NCBI RefSeq assembly: GCF_032854445.1 | Contig: NC_088301.1 | Coordinates: 24,092,226-24,156,225 of the forward strand | DNA length: 64,000 bases | Source: Liolophura sinensis | Taxonomy: Eukaryota > Mollusca > Polyplacophora > Chitonida > Chitonidae | Reading direction: 5' to 3' | In this document: piece by piece, positions 1-12,239 of the stretch | How positions within the stretch are numbered: the stretch's first letter is position 1 | Layout: each line of letters begins with the position of its first letter | The notes under the pieces: model-generated | What the model saw: the letters and a program-made list of their open reading frames with translations, nothing else | Told to the model about the DNA's origin: nothing | Databases searched by the model: none | Program-made: the position numbers and the translations under genes

Positions 1-199
1 ACCTGTTACATTTAAGCTCAAATAGCAATGGAATAAATAAGCAAAGTATAACCCCGAAGAAACTGATTTTGACAGTCTCAATATTTCGACTTTAATTAAG
101 CCACCCTCATGAGAGATTCTCCCCCCTCATCCCTGTTATGGAGTAGTATGAAAGTTTCGATAGAATGTTGGTCCAAAATTATGCAGACTTTAAATAACT

Positions 200-346
200 T
201 TATTTATTTATTTGATTGGTGTTTTACGCCGCACTCAAGAATATTTCACTTATACGACGGCAGCCAGCATTATGGTGGGTGGAAACCGGGGAAATCCTAC
301 GACCATCCGCAGGTTGCTGACAGACCTTTCCACGTACGGCCGGAGC
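200..346 (-). mobile_element. SINE family A fragment
   Basis: Minus-strand 3' half. The (AAAT)n tail side (TTTATTTATTTGATTGGTG) comes first, then CACTTATACGACGGCAGCCA and GACCATCCGCAGGTTGCTGA. The tRNA-like head is missing, as in a 5'-truncated copy. Confidence 0.9.
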
Positions 347-932
347 TTAATATAACTGTTTCTGTCTTACTAGTACACATGTATAATGCAACACCAACGA
401 TGACTCAATATTTATGAGTACAATCGCACCCATGAAGATTTTTTTTGTACCGGTATAGCAAAAGCCGCAATAATACTGAATAACAAAGAAGTCCCCGGTT
501 TTAGAAGCTGCATTTGTAACTGTAGCTTGTAAATGGTGCCAGTACCAGGATGACTTCAAACTGGATTAATTTTTATTCCGAAATCCAATACTATATATAT
601 TCTTGATCACAGATGAAACTCTTCAGTCTAGCATGAAAAATGAGACTGAGGGCCCTCCGGTTTTACGTATATAAACATATCGTGACAACTATGAATATAG
701 AGAGAAAACAAAAAAAACACACACATATCGTTAAGATACACTTGTAACACTGTATGTGGACTATACATGGCGTATTATTTTTAAATCTTTCTTGGGGTGT
801 TTGAATAAGCACGTGTGGTAGAATTATACCACACTTTTCTGAAGCAATATTGGGGCATAAGGGCTAAATCTGCCCACTTTTATAGCTAATGTTCTACTAC
901 ATAACGTTACGACGTCACGTGCATGCAAACTC

Positions 933-1060
<128 letters not shown>

Positions 1061-1066
1061 TACGGT

Positions 1067-1143
1067 GTAATGTGAATACATATTAAGGTAAAATAAGGTT
1101 AAAGCAGACGACTTACCGACATATACGTGTACTAAGATCCAAC

Positions 1144-1236
<93 letters not shown>

Positions 1237-1308
1237 ATGTTGGATCTTAGTACACGTATATGTCGGTAAGTCGTCTGCTTATTTTACCTTAATATGTATT
1301 CACATTAC
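1067..1308. repeat. Long palindrome with an AT-dinucleotide core
   Basis: The arms at 1067-1144 and 1238-1308 are reverse complements apart from a 7-base insertion in the left arm (AAGGTTAAAG region). Shared blocks include GACTTACCGACATATACGTG and its complement. The core is almost pure AT and self-complementary, so the whole segment can form one hairpin of about 240 bases. Confidence 0.92.
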
Positions 1309-4106
1309 AACGTCCCAAAACACCAGACGACAATGTGGTTTTAATAACTATATCTTAACCCTCTTAATTAAGCATACGATGTAGGCCTGGCAGATCATGC
1401 ATGTCAAACTCTTTGGAAAACACATTTTATGACAGGCAAATCATTACAAATGTATTTTGCCAAGTATTTATGTTATGGATTTGCTATCAGTATGGTGAAT
1501 TTGTCACCCCCAATATGTTTCAAAAGTGTTTGGGGGAGTGGGGGAGGGGCCTGTCTATGGAAATGCTGCATACCAGAAAAAGTAATTCCTCCACCCGTGT
1601 CAAATGTATGGGACTGAGTGATACCCGACTTACAAAACTTTAAAATTATACACACTAATATATGCCTACATTTAACCTGGTACTAATATAACTCTTATAT
1701 TAGTTCCAGATTTAACGCGCACGCGTTATTAACAACCCAAAAACCTAACTGAAGGTAAGGACTGTGTGCGTCAGCGTTGTAGTCATTTTATCAGAAATCT
1801 TTCCAATAGTTAGAGGAGAGCCTATGAAAATGCAAGTCCTCCAAAATTTTCACTTAATATAGGACGGCGGATATAGGATAATCTTAATATTAAATTTCAC
1901 TTAATATAGGAGCGTCAGAAGTAGGAGCCAGCAAGCGCGGTTCATGCAAAAATATAATAAGCTAGATCAAAGAATTTATATCCCACGATAATCATGTTGA
2001 AATTACGCATGGATCAATCTGGTTGTCGAACTTCATCTGAGGTTACATAAAATGACCAAGCACGCAAAAGCTCAAGGGCATTCAAAATCGGACAATGTTG
2101 GGATAGTTATATTGTATGGAAACCAACGACCAATAGGAATCAAGGAATTTTCAAAACTTCTGCATGCCCAACTAAATTGTTTTCATTCTTGATCTGAGGT
2201 TACACGAAATTACGTAAAATGGTAACACATAAAACTGCATTAAAATACATTTGGAGCAGTTATTGTTTTATGGCGTAATCAAGAATATTTCGCGGAAAGA
2301 AACACAGCATGACCCGGGGTTGATACTCATGGCAAATCGCAAGAGTTCTCGGTCAGTGAAGATCAAGGAATCATGAAAAATGAAGAACTCATGCAGTATC
2401 AGGCAGCTTTTCAACTTGTTCTGAGGTTCCACAATATTTTGCACTCAAAATTTTAATAAAAACGGATAATGCATGCTGGTACTGATACCGGTATTAACAT
2501 TAACTGCATAGCCTATATTTTTGCTCACTCTACTCATGTCAACTTTATTAAATACACAGTTATTAAGCTGAAAACGAGCATATATTCCACTGTCATCGTG
2601 AGTTCCTGCTTTATTTTATTAATTAGTTCCGTGTACAAAATTGCATTTCCGCAATCACAGCTTGTCAAAGCCGAATCTATTATAGGCCTACGCACATTTC
2701 CTCTACATTTTACCGTTACACATCAGACTATAGACAAACGTGCTGTTTCCTGAATCTAGGTTAACTGTTGAAAGTGCGCATTTCATGTGTAGTGAGATAT
2801 TGTCAAAACTGACACGTGGATTGTACACTGGAGTACATCTGGGAAACAAACCGCATTGCTTCGCCTTTGCTCCCATTGTGAGACTCGAGGACGAGCTATA
2901 CACAGACGGTCCAAATGACAGCAGAACGCATCGTTTTCTTCTGTGACGTTGCAATGAAATATGTACTCCATGTATGTTTCATGAGCACACGTGCATCGAT
3001 AACTGTGACGAAATAAAGGAAAGAACAGATGTGTTTACAGTTTTGGACCCTTTCTATACAGGCGGGAAGGAGTTTTCCGAGTTCCTCATTCAACAGGCCA
3101 TGTACTGAACACTAAATGCATTTAACCACACGTACACATAAAGCTGAACTATATATGAGATTCGATCAAGATATTTGCACAAATTTATGTTGCGGTCCAA
3201 ATATACCCGCTCCAGGATGCCCGTGTTACCTTGTTACAGCGAAATTGTTTAAGGACCGCCGTATGTAACACACGTCTCCATCTTCTTTATAGGTTAATTC
3301 TAGATATTACAGTCATTCTGTGAGGCATACAGCAAGCTCTTTGGAGCTTCACTTCCGCCGCATAACCTCAGATTCTAAGTCTTACTTGTTTCCTCTTTAG
3401 TAAATAAATCAAATCAGATCAAATCAGATTTCAACCAATGGACGACTATGCATACTATCCCACGAAACCGTCGATCACTTATTGTCTCCACTCACATTCA
3501 AAACATTCCCTGCCCAAGATCGGGGTTGAACCCGAATCGGACACACTACAAGTGAATCACGTCCCATTTCCACTTTTGCGACTTTAATTCAGTAGGCACA
3601 TGGCAACGCTGGTGTTTCACTGCGAACAATTCTGTTTCCCTCATAAGTAAACAAAAATTCTTGAGAAAGGCTGTAAAGGTTTATGAACTATGTCTTCAGC
3701 ACAACTGCGCACATCTTCTACCACAGGCCCATAATTTGTACACTCTTTCACACTGAGCATTATGTGAACTTTTTTTTTCAGAACAGAACTATGTTTCATT
3801 AATTTTTCTATAAGAGAACATGTCAGTTTGGTTTTTTAAAATTTCATTAGCGATTCCAACCTTTTTATATTGGAAGGGAAATATTTATGGCTTTAAAATC
3901 ACATATGGTTTAACCTTAAGTAGGTATACACCGTACATGATTGGCTATTATATTTCACTATGAAAATATCTTTGTTAGATCTTTAAAATCAGACTACTTG
4001 AGTCCGTTTCGAGTGTACTATAAATCAAGAGTAACAGCTTTATTAGCGGAGTCACAAGCACGATGTCAACAGCATATAATAGCAGACCTCAATACCGTCT
4101 CAGCCG

Positions 4107-4437
4107 TGGAGAGGCTTGTGACATAGTCGACAAGAGGCTGTGTATTAGACTCAGCATTGGACGTTATGGAAAGAGGTTGTGTGTTATAGAGTCAGCATTG
4201 GACAGGCTTGTAGCGTGATAGACAGACTGTCTGCAGGAGTCACCATTGGAGTGGCTTGTGGCGTTATGGACGGAGGGTGCGTGTTAGAGCCAGTCTTGAG
4301 ATGGCTTGTGGGGCCGTTATGGATGGGGGTTGCGTGTTGCAGAGCCCGTGTCGGAGATCTCTGTGGCGCTATGGACAGAGGCTCTGTGTTAGAGTCATCA
4401 ATGGAGTGAGTTGTGGCGCTATGGCCAAACTGTGTGT
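4107..4437 (+). repeat. Minisatellite, ~49-bp degenerate unit, cluster 1
   Basis: Variants of CAGCATTGGAGAGGCTTGTG, then GCGTTATGGACAGAGGCTGT, recur every 41-51 bases for about seven degenerate copies. The same unit reappears at 5.38-5.90 kb. Confidence 0.85.
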
Positions 4438-5379
4438 GACAGGGTTAGGCACAAGCGAGTAAGTTAGCACAAATTGCTGGTCCTTTATAGACAGTGATTG
4501 CCTTCTGGGTTAGAGGCTATTTTATATCTCATAAGTACAAGTGCTCACAACTCTTTTGTATTTGTGTTAGATGTGTAATACTATTTTTTTTAAAAATTGT
4601 TTGGGGTGTACATTATTGTGACTATGATGCTTCCATTGGTAGTACCATTTGAACGCTGTTAATATGAGAGAAGGGAAGGTGTAAACATATCGGTATGTAG
4701 CCTACAAGGCCCGGATACAAGTTAGCCATGGCTGACAAACGCAGTCGGTTTGAGTTACGCAGTCGGTTTGAGTTAAGCAGTCGCTTATTTGACTGTCCTT
4801 TCGCGCAATTTTTGACATGACCTTTTTTCAGTCATTTTGTTAGCCTGTAAGCGCAAAGTTCACTATTTTTGTTTAATTTCCTGTCAAGTGTTCTGCTGTG
4901 ACGCTGTCAGCATGCAGCTCTGTAATTACGTGACAGGAGATTGGCTGACCGCCGTTACTCAGTTTGACATGCTTTACATGATTAAATGTAGGCCTACAAC
5001 AGGTACACATAGGTGGAAATTGAAGTAATAAGTATTGCTGGTGTTCACCATGGTACTACAGTGTGATGTAAAATAACTGATCAGTGGTTGACTAATTTGG
5101 TATGCTGTCTGAGGTTATTTGAGTATCCATGACATGGCTGCTGCCTCGCCAAACGCGGTCGGTTTGAGTTAAGCTGTCGCTTATTTGCCTGTCATCGCTC
5201 TATGCTTGTATTTGTTGTCCTTCCAGAGTTAAATTCTATATACTACATTCGTATGTCACACATGAGAATGAGCCCAACCCAAATGTAAAATCGTAGGAAA
5301 GAAATAAAGACCATAGTCACAAGCAAGCCAGCGTTGTTCCCTCTGTTAAACTGAAAGGACCGGTAAACCCCACTCCGGT

Positions 5380-5895
5380 TACATGTGTGTTAGAGCCAGC
5401 ATTGGAAAGGCTTTTGTCCTTATGGGCAGACTGTGTGTTAAAACCAGCATTGGAAAAGATTGTGGCGTTATGGAAAAAGACTATTCTTGAGCCAGAATTG
5501 GAATAGCTTGCGGCGCTATGGAAGGATGCCGTGTTCTAAAGCCAGCATTGAAAAGGCTTTTGGCGTTATCGACAGACTGTGTGTTAGAGCCAGAATTGGA
5601 AAAGATTGTGGCGTTATGGAAAAAGACTGTATTCTAGAGCCAGAATTGGAATAGCTTGCGGCGCTATGGAAGGATACCGTGTTCTAAAGCCAGCATTGGA
5701 GAGGCTTGTGGCGTTATGAGCAGACGCTGTTTGTTAGAGCCATCATTAGAGGAGCCTGTAACGTTAAATATGGATACAGACTATGAATTAGAGCCAGCTT
5801 TAGAAAAGCTTGTGGCGCTGTGGACAGAGGCTGTGTGTTGAAGAGCCAGCATTGGAGTAGCCTATGGTGCTGTTATGGATGGAGGTTGCGTGAGA
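5380..5895 (+). repeat. Minisatellite, ~49-bp unit, cluster 2 with higher-order structure
   Basis: About ten copies. GAATAGCTTGCGGCGCTATG occurs at 5500 and again about 148 bases later, and TTGGAAAAGATTGTGGCG recurs 146 bases apart, so a block of three units has been amplified. Confidence 0.85.
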
Positions 5896-8834
5896 GTAAG
5901 GTACCACCCTGGCACAGGTAGCCTGCCCCACACTCTCATTTGCATATTAAATATATATGATATTGCCGTGAGCCAGCGTTGGAGACAAGGTATACCACTT
6001 TGAGTGTGGTAATATACATGAGATGAGACAGTTTGATGGCTGCAGACACGCGGGTGTCGTCGGTTACGGTTTTAGTTGTGAACTGGGGAAAAGTTTTCCT
6101 TATTTGTTCACAAGAGAAAAAAATGCCAGAATCCAATAACAGGCGTAATGTATGACCTATATACTTAGGCTAACAGCTATGGCAAATCTATAACGTAACT
6201 TTGCTGGTGATAGTCGGTCTCATTCCTTTCTCTACACCTTCTTTCCACAAGACAAACTTCAAAACTTATTTAACTTCTCACTGGCGTTACTACCGTTGGT
6301 GACAATCGTCACCATAGGTGAACAACGACGTGCCTGCCGTTTTGTAGGAATATTAGCATTGGTTCATGTAGCAATATGTCTCCAACATGGCCGCCAGCAG
6401 TACGTGGGTCACGTTCTACAGTTGAAAATGACACCTCACTAAGAGAATGTAGAATGTAGTTATTTTCAGACCTGTAAAGTTTATGCAGTTAAACTCTTAA
6501 TGTATAGCTTGATAAATCTTTGGCCTATACACATTTGCAATCAATGTCTACATAACGCTCGTTTGTAATGCTGAGAGGTAAAGAGATACGAGTACATGTA
6601 CTCTGAATATATACCTGGGATTTTTGCCGTTAAAAATATGACATGTTTACTAACTGTATCGAGGGATAACTGATCATAACTGGATAACTGTTATCTTTAT
6701 TTTATCACCAACAGCCATATTTTAAAAATCATCTGCGTGACCTCTTTCCTATAAACACAGGGGCCTAAATAACAACACGTAGGCAACCATACATGCATAA
6801 GCAGACTTATTTTATGTACGAGTTATGTGTCATGCACACACGTGTAATAAAATCACGTGCTGGATGTAAACAAAAATGTAATGGTTTTCCATGCACAAAA
6901 ATAAACAAATTCATATTGTGTGCGCTGGCACACACTTTACTGCGTATGTGGAAATCTAGACATATAGTTGTTTTAGACAATAAAGTTGTAGACATTGATT
7001 TTAAATTTTGTTCAGTTCGGGTATATACAGGCCTGTAAACTGAAATACATAAATATACTAATGAGTTTGTGTACAGGCCTTGGTTTAGCAAACGATACTG
7101 GGAGAATGGTTGGATGATCGTGTACACTAGCTCCCAATATTTCAATCGACAAAAATACATTTATAGCTGAAAGGTAAAAAATTTAAAGGATTAAATTTTC
7201 AATTTAAACATACCTGGATTTGTCTTGGGTGCGTTATATATAGACCGACCGGTATAAGTATGTGTCCCTGTGCCCTCAGAACTGCACTACATGTAGTAAC
7301 GTTTACATGTACGTCCACTGTAAAGACTGGCCACTGTCTAAGTCTCTTATACAGGCCCACACAGAAAAGGGATTTTGCATGTACTTGCTATTTTTGCCGG
7401 CATGTGAAGTCCGTGTGGTGTTAGTCCCTTATGTAATCCTATAATAGTGAAGGCTCTCCGTGTACTGGCTAACAGCCCAGGTTTGTGGCGATGGTCTCTC
7501 AATACACGTCTCTTACACGTACCGGTACGTGCTAAACACACTGGGTTGTTGTGCACTGCTATGTGCGACCAGAGATTTGCGTTATAGGCTACACTACAGG
7601 TTATAGGCAAGCGCTGACGAACTATAAAACACACTGGATTATCAGCACCTATACAGCACTCACGTACCCCGGTGCATATGTAGAGACGGAGTGTATACTT
7701 TTCATGTGAGATTAAATTCTTTCAAGTGCTGTACCGGTCTGGCTGTTTCCTGTCATATTTAACGCAACACTGAGTCAGATCACGAAACGAGATGGCTGGT
7801 AGACGTAAAGGTACTTGCAAAAGGTTTAAAAGCGAGGAAAGTAATTGTTACGCCAGAAGTCTTTAATTGTAATGCTAATAAGGTGTATACCTAATTACCT
7901 AAGATATAAAAAAAATCTGCAATACGAAAAGGGCCTACTAAATTATTAACACATGCATGTATTAATCTTACCGGTATATCTACTGTTTTTGATTACAATT
8001 AATACTTAATGCTGGCAGAATTATTCAAACAGACAATCCGTAAATTAGACCCTGGCATCTCTTAGGTAATTGTTTTAAACATATATTGAAATTTTATGCA
8101 TATAGATGTGCTGAATTAAAACATAACACTTCTAAAGGCATGTCCTCAGTACAGCGCAAGCGCCACTTTCTGATCGCTTTACAACGCTGCCACCACTAGC
8201 AAATTTTGTACAGAAATCCCGAACAACGCCAAAGTCAGCACACAGAGTGACGACGATGACGCAGGAAGTGATGTCAGAAAGCACAAAAACTTTGTGCCGC
8301 TCACTTTGTTTGCTTGGCGATTGCCACTTCTTACATATATGCAATATATACTCGCCAAAGTTCAACGTCGAAACTACAAATACATTGATGACTGTCTTAC
8401 GAATTTTAACACAGCATATTCTTAAAATATGTGGAAGGCCTTGACCCAGCAGTTATACAGTGCTTGACTTTCAAGCGCTACGAATAAGAACAGAGGAGGT
8501 GCTGGTACAAACCCGGCTTTGGAAAAGGAATTTGTAGATTCCTGTGCTCTGACTATTCGTGGAACCTTGATAAGAATTATCGATCGATATGTGTTTGTTT
8601 GCGCAGCGTGATGTTAGTTGACGTTCACTTGTCTTCCATCGGCCTGGTGTGGATATTTGTAGTATCAGCAATTTAAAAATAGCAAAAAACCTGTAAAAAC
8701 ATCAATTTTCCAAAGGCTGATGGTTTACCTTATGCAGTTATACCCCGGCTTGCTCCATCCAAAAAATTGACCCCGCCATCGTACAAGTGAAAAATGCTTA
8801 AGTATATGGGGCTATAGGGCTAAACATCCATCCA

Positions 8835-8836
<2 letters not shown>

Positions 8837-8868
<32 letters not shown>

Positions 8869-8870
8869 TT
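8837..8870. repeat. AT microsatellite
   Basis: Short TATA repeat interrupted by one C. Confidence 0.9.
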
Positions 8871-9062
8871 CATTTTGATAGATGAACAAAAAGTAAAAGG
8901 TATATAAGAATATGTGCATAGCTCTCTTGAATTAAAATCAACACGCAATATTTTAGTTTGATCGCTATTCGACCGTTAAGCAGCCTATCGAATTTTTGTA
9001 AATACACTGTTCTATAAGATACTTTCCGCTCTCATGAACTATAATGGCCCAACATCTTGACT

Positions 9063-9500
9063 TCAGTCAAAAATGCCGTTTTGGATGGCTTTTTCGTGGT
9101 TCTGGTTTGTCGGATTCCAGTCTTTCAGTCCGTGACGGGCTTTATGCCACACCTTAGGGGAGGGTTCGTGAAATGCTCCAAAAGATTCTACAAAGTCTCT
9201 TGTGGGATCTTTCAGCCAGTGCAATGGGCCTGTCCTCCTGGAGGGTTTGCTTCCTTGCGTTTTACTGTAGCCTCCTTCATCCGAATTCCTGGGGTCGTTA
9301 GATTTCTTGGAATCCTAGCCGGGTCTCCTGGAAACATTGGATACCTTGGATTTCTCTGAATGCTTCGAATGCTTTGAACACTCGGAAGACTTGGGACCGC
9401 AGGAACCCTTGTGGAATTCCTTGTTAGGCGCATTCGTAGTGGAAGTGTCTGCCGCCTTTGCCCTTTTAAAAGTAATCGTGTTCCCATTTATTAATAACTG
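9063..9500 (-). pseudogene. Minus-strand open segment interrupted by one TAG
   Basis: One minus-strand frame runs from about 9500 to a TGA at 9063-9065 with a single TAG at 9315-9317. Before the TAG it is Lys/Ser-rich (SECSKHSKHSEKSKV). After it comes a hydrophilic stretch including KDPTRDFVESFGAFHEPSPK. About 145 codons with one stop is longer than expected by chance in this AT-rich DNA, though the segment is locally GC-richer. It could be a decayed exon. Function unknown. Confidence 0.25.
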
Positions 9501-9966
9501 AGCGTCAGTAATGAGCTGCAGTGAACAGATATACGAATGGCATGCATGATCTGATTGACTGATTGACAGGTTGGTTGATTGATTGATCATTTCAAAAATC
9601 AGACAACAGGAATATATGGCGTGCAAAACAGTACGCGTATAGAGAAGAAGAGTCTTAGCTTTGTTTTCTAGGGCGAAAATCTATAGCTTCCGAAATAGTT
9701 TATAGATATTTGTAAGTTATATATTGTAGCATGTATAATAGTCTAGCAAAGATAATCACACGTTCTTTTCAGGCATGTGCAGCGGAAACACAATCTCGAA
9801 AACAGAGAGATTTACTTGACGTGGATAGTTCCATCGCATTGCAAAGATATCACAATTAATTAAAACAGCTGTCTATTAAGGAATTTGAAAGTTATAAATA
9901 ACTTGGCCTGAATACAGAATACCGGTAATCTATATATGCATCTATTTCAAATTACTATATACTTAC

Positions 9967-10191
9967 AAAATGGGTCATCAAATCAAGTTCCAAACAAATC
10001 GCCATAGATAAAATCACTGACAAGTCAATTGAAACTGGGTAAGACGAAGTAAGGACTCCATCGGACAGGATAATGTTAAAGTGAGCGATGATGGACACGC
10101 TTTTAACCTCTCGGCCACTGTCTATAGGCTTTATATTTCCTCCATGGCAATAAGCGGAAGGTTGATGACACAGAAAGAAAATATTGCATAA
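9967..10191 (-). CDS. Candidate minus-strand exon, 75 codons, phase 0 to 0
   Basis: Open throughout between a possible acceptor (TACGCCAG on the minus strand) and a strong donor (GTAAGTATA, at 9961-9966). The reading includes DSGREVKSVSIIAHFNIILS and VLTSSYPVSIDLSVIL. Alternating hydrophobic residues give it a domain-like look, but no family could be named. It lies 190 bases downstream, on the same strand, of the 10.4-10.8 kb open segments. Confidence 0.28.
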
Positions 10192-10382
10192 CTGGCGTAG
10201 ATACAAGAAAATAAATATTTTTCGTTTGACTGATTGGGCCTAAGGTTTAATTTGAAATATTTTCGAAATAAAGTGAATTGAATGTATCGGTAACCTAACT
10301 GAAACTCCTATGTAATGAAATATATATCAGAGACGATACATTAAAAAAAGCTTTACTAAAATCATTGATTTTTATTGTAGCT

Positions 10383-10770
10383 CTACAACTTATAACTGTG
10401 AAAACATGATATGCTGGCGCCATCTTCGTACAAAAATCGGGGCTCCAGGGCTAATTGTTGCTGGTACAATTTCAGACAATACTGCGACATATCATGTGTT
10501 TGTCCCTGGTTTAAATGTTTGTCTTTTTGCTCATGTAAATGTCTAATGTTTCTGCCATGAAACACTTCATAAGCCGGGTTTTCACATACTGAATTTTCAC
10601 GGATGGACAATCACGTCCAGGAGTAGAGTGAATGAGTGGTGATAAAATCACATCATCAATATCGTGAATTTCGGCGTAAGAGAACGGCTGTCAAGTTGAT
10701 TTGTGCCATCAGCATTATTTCCCTTTGACGAACTCTTCAATCTTTTAGTTTTGAATTCAGGTAGCGCCAT
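10383..10770 (-). pseudogene. Candidate divergent coding segment in three abutting frames
   Basis: No family was recognised. On the minus strand an ATG at 10768-10770 opens 40 codons (MALPEFKTKRLKSSSKG and onward, stop at 10648). A second frame is open from 10690 to 10514 (SYAEIHDIDDVILSPL), and a third from 10610 to a TAG at 10383 (ENPAYEVFHGRNIRHL, SQYCLKLYQQQ). The overlap of three hydrophilic, protein-like frames suggests a gene with frameshifts, assembly indels or an unresolved exon pattern. A TTTATT at 10371-10376 would be a minus-strand AATAAA right after the last stop. TGTTTGCGCAG just before the ATG could be an acceptor. It may equally be chance. Confidence 0.25.
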
Positions 10771-11613
10771 ATATTTTCTGTCTGCGCAAACACACGTGAG
10801 GCTTCTGGTAAAAAAACTGTTTTAGTGTTACTCAACAATCTTTACATCTTTAACAGAATCAGCGTTTGTTGATGGTGGGTCATTTAACACATGAAGATAA
10901 ATCCCAGATTACTCGCGGGAACTGGGCGTACACTTTGTGAAATGTGCACCAGATAATTAGACGCAACCACAACAACATGCTTGTGTTATCGATAGTGATT
11001 CATCTGTCAGGGTTAATTTTTTTCCGAATTTGATTAAATCTGAACGATGTACTCAAAGTAACTTTTCATATTTAGGAGGGAAATGCATTGACTATTTCAG
11101 TTTCCACGTTGCTTCATTGACTTTATCGAATATATTTCAGGACAGAAAGTTGGGCGGGATCTGGAGAGGTAACAGTGGCTGATAGTTGTGGAAAGCAAAT
11201 GTGAAAACGAACAACACGAAGTGTTACAGGAAGAAACTGTTTCAGATGTGTCAGACATTTACTGCATCTTCACATGCGCATTAAAACTTCCCTAGCATAA
11301 ATGTCAACTGAGTGGTCCCCATAATCAACTAACCTGTTCTGAGTCTTGCAGAACCAAAAACGATCCATGAGAACTGCACAAAACCGCACTGCACAAAACC
11401 GCACCGCACAAAAAAGTAACTACATTTTCAGACACTTCACCCAGTTATATGTACAAGTTACTTGATCGATGTGAGTGCAGGAAAAAAAATAAGGTCGTTC
11501 CAGGTAGATAATACCAATGCCAATCATAGTAACACTAGTAATAAGTTTAGTCCTCCATTTGGCGGGTTCACTCCCCAATGTCAGATGGCGCTAACTGCTT
11601 CAGTCTTGTTTGT

Positions 11614-11622
11614 TCTCGCGAG
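11614..11622. promoter_or_regulatory. TCTCGCGAG core-promoter-like motif
   Basis: TCTCGCGAG matches nine of ten bases of the palindromic TCTCGCGAGA element known from some TATA-less animal promoters. It lies about 530 bases before the CSE1L ATG, in the loop between the arms of a large inverted repeat. A promoter here is an inference from motif and position. Confidence 0.4.
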
Positions 11623-11702
11623 TGATCAAAATGGTGACAGACGGCTTACGGTCACAGTGGGTGTATTTTGTGAAAACATATTTATTTCGTGAATTTGTGT
11701 GA

Positions 11703-11817
11703 TTGTCAAGGATTGTTTTTGAATCTGCCAGACTCAGTACAGGTTAGTTGATTATGGGAACCACTACTTTGACATGGATTTAGGTCAGGGAAGTTTTAAT
11801 GCATGTCTGACGATGCG
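11703..11817 (+). other. CSE1L: Candidate CSE1L 5' UTR exon region
   Basis: Two good donor sequences lie upstream of the start exon: TACAG|GTTAGT (exon end 11742) and ATGCG|GTAAGT (exon end 11817). Either could join the acceptor at 12140-12141, 14 bases before the ATG. The transcription start is unknown; the assignment rests on splice-site quality and position only. Confidence 0.3.
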
Positions 11818-12154
11818 GTAAGTGTGGCTTAGTATTGATCAAACACATTAGAAGCAGTTTTACCCGTAACTCTTCCAGCACTTCACGTTGGTCTATTTCA
11901 GAGTTACATTCTGCAACTAGGTATAAGAGTGAGCTGTATAATAATAACTATATTCGCTATTTTATCTTTGAACTGGTGCTTACATATAAGAGCTCCAGTC
12001 CAAATGTAAGAAAGCGAACACAGTCGTCTAGTGCTATAGTAAGTGGATGTCCCATATTGTAGCCACATAATCATATCGATTGTTCACAATTAAGAGCTCT
12101 CCAATGTTTCATTGTTGATGTTTGTTATTTGATGATTCTAGGTGTCTTATAAAA

Positions 12155-12239
12155 ATGGAGATTACAGAAGAAAATTTGACAGCTCTGGCTGGTTACCTAC
12201 AGCAAACACTCACTCCAGACTTGACCATTCGAAGACAAG
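12155..12239 (+). CDS. CSE1L: CSE1L coding exon 1
   Basis: Encodes residues 1-28 plus one base, starting MEITEENL and ending TIRRQ. The donor is CAAG|GTATTG. An AG at 12140-12141 just upstream (TTCTAG) is a plausible acceptor, so this exon probably follows a 5' UTR intron. Confidence 0.93.

Larger units (their letters stand above)
11213..11890. repeat. Large imperfect inverted repeat around the putative CSE1L promoter
   Basis: The left arm (about 11213-11370) and right arm (about 11703-11890) are reverse complements with scattered mismatches and small indels. Matching blocks include CCATAATCAACTAACCTG on the left against CAGGTTAGTTGATTATGG on the right, and GCATTAAAACTTCCCT against AGGGAAGTTTTAATGC. 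The ~330-base loop has short repeats of GCACAAAACCGC and the TCTCGCGAG motif. It could be a transposable element with long terminal inverted repeats, or a mirrored duplication of a first exon. Confidence 0.8.

Noticed and set aside
1900-2460. Possible degenerate repeat of TCTGAGGTTACA-type sequence at about 2035, 2190 and 2418
   Set aside because: The similarity is short and the spacing irregular; not strong enough to call a repeat by eye.
4107-5895. Possible CRISPR-like array (repeats of ~49 bases)
   Set aside because: The repeats abut without unique spacers, vary in length and lie in an animal genome: a minisatellite.
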